64,000 nucleotides of DNA from Siccibacter colletis (GTDB lineage Bacteria; Pseudomonadota; Gammaproteobacteria; Enterobacterales; Enterobacteriaceae). Shown piece after piece: positions 1 through 7,500 of the stretch; positions within the stretch are counted from its first letter, which is position 1; every line of letters begins with the position of its first letter. A model generated the notes under the pieces. It had not been told where the DNA came from. It worked only from the letters and a program-made list of their open reading frames with translations, and searched no databases. Location of the stretch: the NCBI RefSeq assembly GCF_000696575.1, contig NZ_JMSQ01000039.1, positions 25,900-89,899 on the forward strand. Direction: 5' to 3'. Both the position numbers and the translations under genes were made by a program.

Positions 1-483
1 GCAAACGGTTCGGATATTGGATCTCCTGGTGGTACAGGAGGTTATGGACTAGTCCAGCTTACAGGAAATTTCCCTTCTTATAGATGCCAGCTGGCGGCCC
101 AAGATGGAGGAGGTGGCAGATTATTTATTCGGGCATATTCCGGAACATCATTTTCCGGATGGTCAGAGCTACAGAAAGTATCACCATCTGATGAGAGACT
201 TAAAAATCTCGGAGAGAAACTCGATTTGCAAGATTCTCTTTCTAATGTTGAAAGGATGGAGTTTATTAACTTCACATTTAAACAAGATGAGAAGAAATCC
301 CCAAGAAGGGGGGTCACTTCACAGCAAATTGAAGAAATAGATCCAGAATACATAAGAGATGTTGGTGGCATGAAACATCTGGATACTACACCGATGTTAC
401 TGGACGCGCTGGCATCAATAAAATATTTATCATCACAGGTTAAAGAGCTTAAAAAAGAAATTGAGACACTAAAAAGTAGTTAG
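1..483 (+). CDS. Phage tail fibre/tailspike, C-terminal part with S74 intramolecular chaperone (5' end outside window)
   Basis: The frame is open from base 1 to the TAG at 481-483, so only the last 160 residues are visible. The first ~60 residues are Gly-rich and contain a stretch ending FIRAYSGTSFSGWSELQKV, typical of the region before a tail-fibre tip. Then comes S-D-E-R-L-K-N, starting at residue 63 of this fragment. This is the hallmark of the peptidase S74 domain, an intramolecular chaperone that trimerises the fibre and then cuts itself off at that Ser. The protein ends in a coiled coil rich in Lys, Glu and Leu, as in family members. It marks the structural-gene end of a prophage lying to the left. 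The receptor-binding part cannot be judged. Confidence 0.85.
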   Translation, partial: ANGSDIGSPGGTGGYGLVQLTGNFPSYRCQLAAQDGGGGRLFIRAYSGTSFSGWSELQKVSPSDERLKNLGEKLDLQDSLSNVERMEFINFTFKQDEKKSPRRGVTSQQIEEIDPEYIRDVGGMKHLDTTPMLLDALASIKYLSSQVKELKKEIETLKSS

Positions 484-721
484 CATTTTAAAAGCTTGAA
501 GATGTCGCCTTCATTTAGTGAGGGCGTATATTATCAAAAAATAAAACTTACTCTGAGAGCAGTAAAAATTTCAAAAATGATGATAAGAAGATTTGAAATA
601 TATAAAAGTGATATTAATTGCTAAATGAGCGCCCAAATGCACCAACATAGTCAAGCAAGCCATGTACAGCGAGTCTGATTGATAGGCCGCTTCGTATTGA
701 TCTCCCCATCAAGTAAAACTA

Positions 722-737
722 CTGTATGTATACACAG
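722..737. promoter_or_regulatory. LexA (SOS) box
   Basis: CTG-N10-CAG with an alternating TA-rich centre (CTGTATGTATACACAG) matches the enterobacterial LexA operator closely. It lies 21 bases upstream of the start of the next gene, so it should control the two-gene unit at 759-1387. The 240 bases between the tail-fibre stop and this box hold no convincing gene. Confidence 0.85.
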
Positions 738-758
738 TTGTATTTGGTGGGAGGAGTT

Positions 759-998
759 ATGGGCAGAATTTACGAAATCGGGTATGCGTTCGACAGAGCG
801 GTGAAGATAGACCAGAAGGGTAAGAAGACGGTAACCACAGCTGACTTTGTGCGCGAGCTGGCAAAGGTTAACTGGGACTGGACGCGCCGGCAGGCTAACG
901 ACTGGATAGAGATGAGTGTCAGCACGTTCAAGGACATCTCTACTGAGGAAGGGGATAACCGTACCTTCATGGTTTACAACCCTAATGGGGGTCGATAG
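759..998 (+). CDS. Small prophage protein of unknown function, first gene of an SOS-controlled pair
   Basis: 79 residues starting MGRIYEIGYAF. The ATG at 759 was chosen over the upstream start at 726 because GGGAGGAG ends 5 bases before it and because 726 lies inside the LexA box. The protein is charged, has no signal peptide or membrane segment, and has two Trp-rich helical stretches (VNWDWTRRQANDWIEMS). The next gene starts 2 bases after its stop, so the two are probably co-translated. Its position between a LexA box and a UmuD-like gene suggests a role in the SOS response of the prophage. I do not recognise the family and assign no function. Confidence 0.75.
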   Translation: MGRIYEIGYAFDRAVKIDQKGKKTVTTADFVRELAKVNWDWTRRQANDWIEMSVSTFKDISTEEGDNRTFMVYNPNGGR

Positions 999-1000
999 CC

Positions 1001-1387
1001 ATGGGATTTCCATCACCGGCACAGGACTACTCCGACGCGCCAATCTCCCTAGATGCGCTTTGCTTTAAGGTTCCATCAGCGACGTATGTTATCCGTGCGG
1101 GATTCTATTCGTGGCGCGAGGGAATAAAGCACAGCGCTCTGCTTATCGTCGATTGCTCGCTGCGGCCATGCGATGGATCGCTCGTCCTTTGTAACATCGA
1201 TGGCGTGATTAAGGTGAGACGGTATCGGATATTGCCAGCGCCGAGACTTGAATGCCTGGATGATTCGACGCGAGTCAATATGCTCGGATCTGATGAGCAT
1301 GGAAGCGAGGTAGTTGTGAGGGGTGTTATCACTTACATCCTTAACGATGCACGTACTGGCGAGTTCGATGACTGCCCAGTGATGTGA
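1001..1387 (+). CDS. UmuD'-like protein (HumD type), S24/LexA fold without the cleavage arm
   Basis: 128 residues. It starts MGFPSPAQDY, which aligns with E. coli UmuD from the Cys24-Gly25 self-cleavage site onward, so the gene encodes the already processed UmuD' form. The alignment continues through PSATYVIRA, LLIVD, IDGVIKV and a C-terminal GVITYIL. The Ser equivalent to UmuD Ser60 is present but in the altered context AGFYSW (normally SGDSM). The general-base Lys97 position appears to be Arg (VRRY instead of VKKL). UmuD' homologues that lack the arm are known from phage P1 (HumD). No umuC follows, so it would have to partner a polymerase encoded elsewhere or act differently. Confidence 0.8.
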   Translation: MGFPSPAQDYSDAPISLDALCFKVPSATYVIRAGFYSWREGIKHSALLIVDCSLRPCDGSLVLCNIDGVIKVRRYRILPAPRLECLDDSTRVNMLGSDEHGSEVVVRGVITYILNDARTGEFDDCPVM

Positions 1388-1410
1388 GACAGAAATGAGA
1401 CACGCAAGGC

Positions 1411-1450
1411 TTTGCACAGGTTTGCATAGCTTTGCATGTTTTCGCATCAT
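1411..1450. repeat. Four tandem 10-bp repeats (TTTGCATnnn) beside the attachment site
   Basis: Four consecutive 10-base units begin TTTGCAC, TTTGCAT, TTTGCAT and TTCGCAT. The spacing of exactly one helical turn puts all copies on one DNA face. They start 24 bases after the UmuD'-like stop codon and end about 60 bases before the tRNA-derived att core. Integrase arm-type sites or excisionase sites of lambdoid phages are short direct repeats in this position, which is the likeliest explanation. Confidence 0.6.
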
Positions 1451-1510
1451 GGGACGTGTGAGCGCAGTAGTGACACGGTATGTTGCTGTTTACTCAGGTA
1501 GTTCTAGGAA

Positions 1511-1555
1511 CTTCTAAGCCGTGGGTCGCAGGTTCGAATCCTGCAGGGCGCGCCA
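1511..1555 (+). other. Prophage attachment site: 3' part of a tRNA-Arg(UCU) gene
   Basis: CTTCTAAGCCGTGGGTCGCA followed by the T-arm GGTTCGAATCC and an acceptor strand ending GCGCGCCA reproduces the anticodon arm, T arm and 3' end of argU-type tRNA-Arg. The D arm and 5' acceptor strand are absent upstream, so this is the duplicated 3' end left by site-specific integration, not a working tRNA. In E. coli the DLP12 prophage uses argU at the equivalent chromosomal place, a short way before entD. Confidence 0.85.
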
Positions 1556-1591
1556 TTAAGTATCCGCAAAGCTTTCGTGGACAATAATCTT

Positions 1592-2833
1592 TCATTTAAG
1601 CAAATGCAGTAACTGGATCAGCCCGGTGTCGTGGCTCAGTTTCACTTTCTGATAAAAAATCGGTTCGGAAATTGGGGAATCCCATGTATGGATGTCTTCT
1701 TTATTAAAAACTATGCACTTCATTGCGGTATTTTTGAGATCATTTAAACGCGCATCATACTCATCCAGTCGATCGGCAACGAATTTCAGACTGAATGATC
1801 TTGCGTGCGTAATAGCTGTAGGACAAATCAACCGAATATCACCAAGTGAAAAAATATTAACTCCTGTGATAAAAAAGCGATCCGGAATATCGTTATGATA
1901 GCGTGTGTTCCAGAGAGCTCCATCAAACATCGCATGTGGGTGCGTTGTCGTTTTGATGTAATATTGATGTGTTCGCCAGTCACTGATGCCCGATAAATTC
2001 ATAGTCATATTGAGGATCATATTTGGCGTTGGACGGAACACCAGAGAAAGAATCAGTATCCCCACTGGGATAATTATCAACGTATAGGCAATGACCTGGA
2101 TAAGACCTTTGTTCTTTTTTTCATTGATAATGATCATGCCTGGAAAAATTCCAAGCGTAATCAATGCAATGGTCATAAACGTGAACAGCAATACTTGCAT
2201 GGGTTCACTGCCACCGTTAACAAAGTCAAGTTGTCGGGTAATAAACAGTATCGGGAATATCTGGACAAAAGCAGGTATAATCAGCAGTAGCGGTAAGGAT
2301 ATTTTCATAATCCTCGTCTGCAGGAATGGTGCTGAACGCTGATTGTCCTCAATCAAGTATGTGGATTTGCGCAGTATATTTTTACGGGTTATCCAAAAAC
2401 TGAATCCCGGCATCGCTATCAATGATATTACAAAGACGACATAGCCATTAATTTTTAAAAAGTAATTCAGGCAAAATCCACCAATCAGCACCAGGCACAG
2501 TGCAATACTGTTGATACAGCATGTCGTGGAAAGACTCATTGCCATTCCATTATAGCCAGCATATTCCTTTTCGTTGGCACTGTAGATAAGATATAAAATA
2601 AAAGACGAAATAAATATTAACAGGCTAAAAGCCAGCAGGGAGACCAGCGTAAAACCAAATATTATCCCTATTGCACTCGTAAAGCTGATTGCATCATATA
2701 GAATATCAAGCCTTTCGATATTGGAAAGATAAAGCCAAATGACTGTAAAAGTACAGGCGGAAATAAAAGCGGATGAGGTGATAATTGTAAAAATGACTTT
2801 TTTATTGATTAGTTTCAGGAAGGAATTATTCAT
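1592..2833 (-). CDS. Polytopic membrane protein of unknown function
   Basis: 413 residues. About seven to eight hydrophobic helices fill residues 10-270. A soluble tail of about 130 residues follows (from GISDWRTHQYY), rich in His, Asp and Arg and probably outside or at the membrane face. I recognise no family. The gene is clearly AT-richer than the core genome and sits directly after the tRNA-derived att site, which suggests horizontal acquisition. It is 130 bases downstream of the 211-residue ORF on the same strand and may share its transcript. An immunity or resistance role would fit a polytopic protein in such a module, but nothing in the sequence proves it. Confidence 0.75.
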   Translation of the reverse strand: MNNSFLKLINKKVIFTIITSSAFISACTFTVIWLYLSNIERLDILYDAISFTSAIGIIFGFTLVSLLAFSLLIFISSFILYLIYSANEKEYAGYNGMAMSLSTTCCINSIALCLVLIGGFCLNYFLKINGYVVFVISLIAMPGFSFWITRKNILRKSTYLIEDNQRSAPFLQTRIMKISLPLLLIIPAFVQIFPILFITRQLDFVNGGSEPMQVLLFTFMTIALITLGIFPGMIIINEKKNKGLIQVIAYTLIIIPVGILILSLVFRPTPNMILNMTMNLSGISDWRTHQYYIKTTTHPHAMFDGALWNTRYHNDIPDRFFITGVNIFSLGDIRLICPTAITHARSFSLKFVADRLDEYDARLNDLKNTAMKCIVFNKEDIHTWDSPISEPIFYQKVKLSHDTGLIQLLHLLK

Positions 2834-2963
2834 TTCTTAACTCAATTTTTTAAGGCGATAGTGTGTTATGCCTTAATAGACGAGTAGATCCAACTACCTT
2901 ATTTAGTACCTGGCTAAAGTCCGAACCCTATAACGGAATGGTAAGCGTAGCCAGGCATATGGC

Positions 2964-3599
2964 TTAATGCATGGACAGGGGGATTTGAAGTATCGTCAGG
3001 TTTTCGTTGATTTTGTTCAGAAGGAGCTGCCTGCCCTCATCATGTGCAATTTCATGCAAATTTAACCTGAAACCAATGCCTTTAATATTTTTATCGTCTG
3101 AAAGATGTATCGCCGAGTCGGTCATGGGATAGCCGCTATAGCTGTTCCAAAGGTTATAAGGCGAGTCGTAAATTTTGTCCCTGGCTGCAGCAAACAGATA
3201 GACGCAAAGGTAACTCTCGGCACGTTCAGCAGAAGTATTTAATGCTGTCGCGTCGGGTTCAACATTCTCACCATACTGCTTGACGCGCTGATCGCTGCTA
3301 AGTTCGCTATCTGTCACCAGGTGAAAATCGAGTACGAAATCATCCGTAGTCATACTGGCACCCGGTTGTTTCTGGCGGCTGAAAGCAAATGAAAGATCCA
3401 TGATGGGAAGAAAATCCCATTTCCATGCCTCGAATGGATTTTTGTTTCGCTGCGGCGGTTTGCAAAAACTCCATGTATCCCAAGTGATAAATGTCGTATT
3501 CATATCCTGCGCTGTGGCATAAATGAGCGGTAAAATTTGCTGATAGTAAGCTGCGTAAATGCGGTGTGCCTGGCGCACCACGCTAAAGGGATCGGTCAT
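2964..3599 (-). CDS. Soluble protein of unknown function
   Basis: 211 residues from MTDPFSVVRQAHRIYAAYY. I chose this ATG (at 3599) rather than the distant upstream one (3836) because it overlaps the preceding ORF's end by 17 bases, an arrangement typical of translational coupling, and because the upstream extension only reads through that ORF in another frame. There is no signal peptide or membrane helix. The protein is rich in aromatic residues (WDTWSFCKPP, FEAWKWDFLP). I recognise no family. Base composition is AT-rich like its neighbours. Confidence 0.65.
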   Translation of the reverse strand: MTDPFSVVRQAHRIYAAYYQQILPLIYATAQDMNTTFITWDTWSFCKPPQRNKNPFEAWKWDFLPIMDLSFAFSRQKQPGASMTTDDFVLDFHLVTDSELSSDQRVKQYGENVEPDATALNTSAERAESYLCVYLFAAARDKIYDSPYNLWNSYSGYPMTDSAIHLSDDKNIKGIGFRLNLHEIAHDEGRQLLLNKINENLTILQIPLSMH

Positions 3600-4041
3600 G
3601 ATAATTTTCCTTAAGAAATGAGATATCATCGGGTAGCGTTTGGGAAGACAGAAATCGCAAAAACAATGGCCAGGGGCGTAACGGATCATGAACGTCATAT
3701 AAGGCAAGTGCCTGGAGACAATCATCAATAATGCGTTGATCCTGTCGGCTCGGCCATGCTCTCTCGGGGTAGTGTAGTTTCGTTCTGAACTGCTGCCATT
3801 CGAGACCATAATATGAAACATCATTAAACAGTGCATTAAGCTCGTTAAACAGAGCAGTGGTATTCGCCGGAAGATTTCCTAGTGCCAGAAAATGCAGGTG
3901 TGGCTTTACGTCCTCGCTATTTTTCCAGGTATATATTTCTTTACACCACTGCTTCTGATATTGCTTTCCAACCGCTGGAGGTTTTACCTCAACGAGCAAC
4001 GCGGCATACCCTCCTTCCCACACTGCAAAGGAGGGTATCAC
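3583..4041 (-). CDS. Unknown protein, probably 5'-truncated, with a possible nuclease-like ExK motif
   Basis: 152 residues with no ATG anywhere. The open frame begins at a GTG (4041) directly behind an in-frame TAA and only 3 bases after the autotransporter stop. A TTG at 3999 has a better Shine-Dalgarno (AAGGAGG, 10 bases upstream). Early in the frame AALLVEVKPP resembles the strand-plus-ExK piece of PD-(D/E)XK nucleases, but the upstream Asp-containing part of such a fold is not there. This is consistent with a gene whose 5' end was lost when the autotransporter was joined to it. The function assignment is weak. It could also be an intact small protein with a TTG start. Confidence 0.5.
   Translation of the reverse strand: MIPSFAVWEGGYAALLVEVKPPAVGKQYQKQWCKEIYTWKNSEDVKPHLHFLALGNLPANTTALFNELNALFNDVSYYGLEWQQFRTKLHYPERAWPSRQDQRIIDDCLQALALYDVHDPLRPWPLFLRFLSSQTLPDDISFLKENYHDRSL
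4006..4038. terminator. Perfect 11-bp hairpin at the end of the autotransporter gene
   Basis: ATACCCTCCTT at 4006-4016 pairs perfectly with AAGGAGGGTAT at 4028-4038 around an 11-base loop, 6 bases beyond the autotransporter stop codon. Neither side has a T-run, so it is not a textbook Rho-independent terminator. It may protect the 3' end. On the leftward transcript its second arm carries AAGGAGG, the only good ribosome-binding sequence for the following ORF. Confidence 0.5.
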
Positions 4042-4044
4042 TTA

Positions 4045-6582
4045 TCAGAAGTTAAAATTCAGCCCCGCCTGCACGCTGACGCTGTTATCCACGTCGCCGG
4101 TGCCAGTATATATTCCACTGGAAAACCACAGATCCCGGGTAATACCCAGATTCGCCCCCATCCCCAGCAGGCCCATTTTCTGATTATGACCAGCATGAAG
4201 CGTGTAATCCGCTGCGGTGATGGCGGTGTCGTCGTTAAATTCAGTGACGTAGCGGGCATCTATCCACGGCAGCACGCGAACCTTGCCGGCCTCAAGCTCC
4301 GTCGATAAGCGCACGCCCGCGCCGGTGTGCCAGGCCGAGGTTTCATTTTTGGCGATTTCGATCTGTGCATCAGAAAAGCGATCGCTGTGCGCGCTGTTCC
4401 AGCCGAGCACGGCGTAGGGCTGGAGCAGAGCGCCGCCGGTGCGCAGCGTGATACCCGCGCGGGTCTCCACATCCACCATACTGCCATCATAGGAACCGTT
4501 CAGCGCTTCCTTGATGCCGGTGGTGGTGGTCGGAACGTTATGTACTTTCAGGGTATAGCGGATGTCGCCGAGGCTGATGCTGCCGTCCGCAAACAGGCTC
4601 CAGCGGTTATCGTGCAGGGGCTGCTGCCAGCCGCCGTACAGGCTGTAAAAATCACCGTAGACCGCATTATTAAAGTTGCCCTGGTTGTCGCTGTCGCTGA
4701 CGCGGTTGCGTACCCAGGCCAGCGCGAACCCGCCGGTCAGCAGATCGCCATTGGTTAACTGATGGCTCCAGTCCACACCGACCTGCGCACCCAGCAGGTT
4801 GCTGTGATAGTCCACGTCATCAGCAAAATCCCCGGTGTGGTAGAGGTAATCTCCCCAGACATGCGCCCCCTCGCTCTGCACGTGCAGCAGAAAATGGTTA
4901 CGCAGGCTGTCGAGACGGCTCGCCAGGTTAGCCGCCACCGTCTGGCCCGACTGTTTTGCACCGTCGAGACCCGCAATCGCGCCCTTAACGTCATGCGCCA
5001 GGCCGATCTGCCGCTGGCTCAGGATCAGCTCTGCGCCCTGGGTGGCATTGTTCATCGGCACGGTAAAGGCGCTGAGATCGTAGTTCCATGCTCCGGCCCG
5101 GGCGGCGACGCGACGGGCGCCGTTGGCAAAGCGGTAGTTGACGGAGCCCTGCGACAAATCGGCAAAGGAGCCTATCACCGCCTGGCCTTCACTGCCCTGC
5201 GTCGCCATCTGGCTGATGACCAGCGTGTTAACGCCGGTTACCGCACCGGTGACGATCACCATGCTGTCGGTGCTCATGGTGATGCTGGCATCCGACATGG
5301 TGTTGCCCACCAGCATCGAGCGGTTCATCAGGTTCCAGGCGGTGTCGCTGCCGATATGCGGCGTGACGATGGTGTTCTCCTCGGTGGCGTGAACGCTGTT
5401 GATATTGATGAGCTGACCGTCGATGGCGCTGCTGCCGTCAAGCAGCAGGCTGTTTTGCCCGGCACCGCCGTCAATAGCGCCTTTTACTTCCGAGCCGTTG
5501 ATGACGGCGATTCGATCGCTCCCGGCACCGGTGGTGACGTTGCCGGTTACGGTGGATGCATCGCCGATCACCAGCGTGGTGGCCCCGGTTTGTGCCGCGG
5601 CGTCAAGGTTGCCATTGAGCTGGCTGTTTGTCAGCGTGACCCGCGCGCTGCCGTTGCCCACCAGCACCAGATCGCCGCGCAGCGTGCTCTTCTGGATGTC
5701 GGCGCGGTTAACGCCCTGGCTGTTCAGCAGGCCGACATCACCCGTAACGGTGGCGTTATTGAGCGTGAGCTGATTCGTGTTGTTACCCGCCAGACCGATG
5801 GCGACCCGGTCCAGCGCGGGGGGAATTGACGACACTGGCAACCCGCTGGCTGGCAGTAATGCCGCGAACTGACCGGCGGTGGCGCTCTGACTGGCGTCGA
5901 GCCGGGCGTTGTTCAGCGTCACCTGGTTGTCCGCGCTGCGGCTCAGGGAGAACAGGCTGCCGCTGTCGAGGGTACTGTCGTTGACCGTGATGCGCTGGGC
6001 CGCTGCGCCGCCGGTGATGATGCTGCCGGACAGCTGGCTGCCGTTCTGCACCGTCAGGTTATGCACCCCGGCATCGGCCTGATCGATAAATATCGCCGAC
6101 CCCATCATGTACGCTTTATCCCCCGGCGCGGTGTGGTACTGCACGCTGTCGTTGGCACCGTTCAGCACCGCGTTATCCATCACCACGGTAATATCGGTTG
6201 CAGACCCCGCGTTGCCCCCCTCAATCATATCGGCACGCGCTCCCCCGGCCAGGGTAATGGCTGCCGCCCCGGTGTGGCTGGCCTGAATATACTTCCCGGA
6301 CATATCCGTGCCAAAAACCGTGAGCTGCTGCGTGTTGCCTGGCTGGCGTCCGTCCATATAAATGGTGGCCCCGGAGGTGGGGACGTTAGTGAATGCCGTA
6401 CCGGAGGGGGCATCGAGATAGAGATCCTGACCATTATACGGGGACATACCGCAGGTAGCGGCAGGCGTGGCCGGGCACGGTGCGGCCCGCGCCGGGGATA
6501 AGGTCGCGGTCACGATCAGTAAACCCGGCAGGCTTAATGCTATGCCTTTCGCGGACGGGGCGAGCTTAAGCGTCTTAAACAT
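4045..6582 (-). CDS. Type V autotransporter adhesin (outer-membrane beta-barrel)
   Basis: 845 residues from MFKTLKL. This ATG has GGAG about 10 bases upstream, whereas the ATG at 6606 has none as good. A signal peptide ends near SPARA|A. Residues ~30-540 form a passenger of repetitive Ala/Gly/Asn/Thr-rich strands (NQLTLNNATV, TLTNSQLNGNL) typical of a beta-helix. A helical linker (VAANLASRLDSLRNHFLLHV) leads to a C-terminal barrel of about 270 residues starting GAHVWGDYLYH and ending in the aromatic NFNF signature recognised by the BAM complex. No protease motif is visible. An adhesin or aggregation role is likely. It stands alone, without a dedicated glycosyltransferase nearby. Confidence 0.9.
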   Translation of the reverse strand: MFKTLKLAPSAKGIALSLPGLLIVTATLSPARAAPCPATPAATCGMSPYNGQDLYLDAPSGTAFTNVPTSGATIYMDGRQPGNTQQLTVFGTDMSGKYIQASHTGAAAITLAGGARADMIEGGNAGSATDITVVMDNAVLNGANDSVQYHTAPGDKAYMMGSAIFIDQADAGVHNLTVQNGSQLSGSIITGGAAAQRITVNDSTLDSGSLFSLSRSADNQVTLNNARLDASQSATAGQFAALLPASGLPVSSIPPALDRVAIGLAGNNTNQLTLNNATVTGDVGLLNSQGVNRADIQKSTLRGDLVLVGNGSARVTLTNSQLNGNLDAAAQTGATTLVIGDASTVTGNVTTGAGSDRIAVINGSEVKGAIDGGAGQNSLLLDGSSAIDGQLININSVHATEENTIVTPHIGSDTAWNLMNRSMLVGNTMSDASITMSTDSMVIVTGAVTGVNTLVISQMATQGSEGQAVIGSFADLSQGSVNYRFANGARRVAARAGAWNYDLSAFTVPMNNATQGAELILSQRQIGLAHDVKGAIAGLDGAKQSGQTVAANLASRLDSLRNHFLLHVQSEGAHVWGDYLYHTGDFADDVDYHSNLLGAQVGVDWSHQLTNGDLLTGGFALAWVRNRVSDSDNQGNFNNAVYGDFYSLYGGWQQPLHDNRWSLFADGSISLGDIRYTLKVHNVPTTTTGIKEALNGSYDGSMVDVETRAGITLRTGGALLQPYAVLGWNSAHSDRFSDAQIEIAKNETSAWHTGAGVRLSTELEAGKVRVLPWIDARYVTEFNDDTAITAADYTLHAGHNQKMGLLGMGANLGITRDLWFSSGIYTGTGDVDNSVSVQAGLNFNF

Positions 6583-6821
6583 AGGTATGGCTCCAGAGGC
6601 AATCAACGCGCGGAAAATAAGCGGCTAACCGAACCCAAAACGTAAGGGTGCAAATGTAAGCCCGGCTTTAAACGCAATGACACGGCTGGGGTAAGCATAT
6701 TCATCGCGCAACGGAAATCGCGGGCGTGGGATACGGCAGTGAGGAATTGTGGTGGGCAATGAGGCAGGGTGAGTAACGTTGATAGCCGTTGATGCTCCCC
6801 GGTGGCGGGGAGCAGCTGAGG

Positions 6822-7382
6822 TTATTTCTCCGTCGCGCCGCGCTTGCGAAAACAGCGCACAAACTCTTCGGCGAAGGGGAGGATCTCCAGCAGTACGATA
6901 GCCAGCAGCAGGGTAACAATATACGGCACCGGCAGCGGCTCGCTTTTCAGGTTCAGGCTAAAATCTGCCGCTGCGGCTCCCAGCCCGACCAGCGCCAGCG
7001 CCTGATCCCAGTGGCGCGTCACCACCAGTAGCAGCGCCATCAGCGGCACCATCTCCAGAAAGCTGTGGATATGCTGCTCAACCGGCGAGATATAACGCAC
7101 GGTCGAGGAGTAGCTCACATCCCACAGCGCAGTGGCTTCGTGGAGCAAAAAACCGACGACCATCAGCAGGATAATCAGCGCGTTGATTTCAAGAAACAGC
7201 GCGGCAAGCAGCGGAATTCCCATCTCGCTGAACATCAGAATATGAATAAAGGCCTCTTTTAGCCCGGCGTTTTCCTCAATGTGGGTTTTACGGTGGCACA
7301 GCCAGTCGCAGACGCCGGCCAGCAGCCAGAGCGGCATAATAAAATAAAGCAGTAACAGCAGCGTGGGATCGTTGGGTGTCAC
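6822..7382 (-). CDS. Integral membrane protein with conserved-looking His/Glu motifs
   Basis: 186 residues if translation starts at the GTG at 7382, which has GGAGGG 6 bases upstream; the ATG at 7406 lies before that ribosome site and has none itself. Five to six hydrophobic helices are present. Between them lie HRKTHIEE, LLHEATALWD and EQHIHSFLE, an array of His and Glu at helix ends reminiscent of membrane metal-dependent hydroxylases or desaturases, though the spacing does not match a family I can name. It sits alone between the autotransporter and an MFS transporter on the same strand. A 7-bp GC hairpin at 6794-6813 lies just beyond its stop. Confidence 0.7.
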   Translation of the reverse strand: MTPNDPTLLLLLYFIMPLWLLAGVCDWLCHRKTHIEENAGLKEAFIHILMFSEMGIPLLAALFLEINALIILLMVVGFLLHEATALWDVSYSSTVRYISPVEQHIHSFLEMVPLMALLLVVTRHWDQALALVGLGAAAADFSLNLKSEPLPVPYIVTLLLAIVLLEILPFAEEFVRCFRKRGATEK

Positions 7383-7455
7383 AGGTAGCCCTCCGGAATG
7401 TCTCATCCGTTAAGCATAGACCTGAATTTTAGCAGGGGTATCGCGTTCGGGAGAT

Positions 7456-7478
7456 CCTCAGGCTATTGCAGCCTGAGG
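7456..7478. terminator. Perfect 9-bp hairpin after the MFS gene
   Basis: CCTCAGGCT and AGCCTGAGG pair perfectly around five bases, 23 bases past the stop of the leftward MFS gene. There is no T-run, so it may be a processing or protective stem rather than a full terminator. Confidence 0.45.
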
Positions 7479-7500
7479 AAGAGCGAGAAGGATCGGGAAA

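Noticed and set aside
104..340. 78-codon frame on the + strand inside the tail-fibre region
   Set aside because: Overlaps the S74 chaperone frame, which is open from base 1 and has the correct motif.
1411..1450. CRISPR array
   Set aside because: Units are only 10 bases with no unique spacers and no cas genes; they fit phased protein-binding sites.
1501..1556. Complete tRNA gene
   Set aside because: The 5' acceptor strand and D arm are missing; only the 3' part matches tRNA-Arg, as expected for a duplicated att core.
4762..5829. 355-codon open frame on the + strand
   Set aside because: It is antisense to the autotransporter passenger. The autotransporter frame has a signal peptide, linker and barrel; the + frame has no ribosome site or recognisable domain and arises from GC-rich codon bias.
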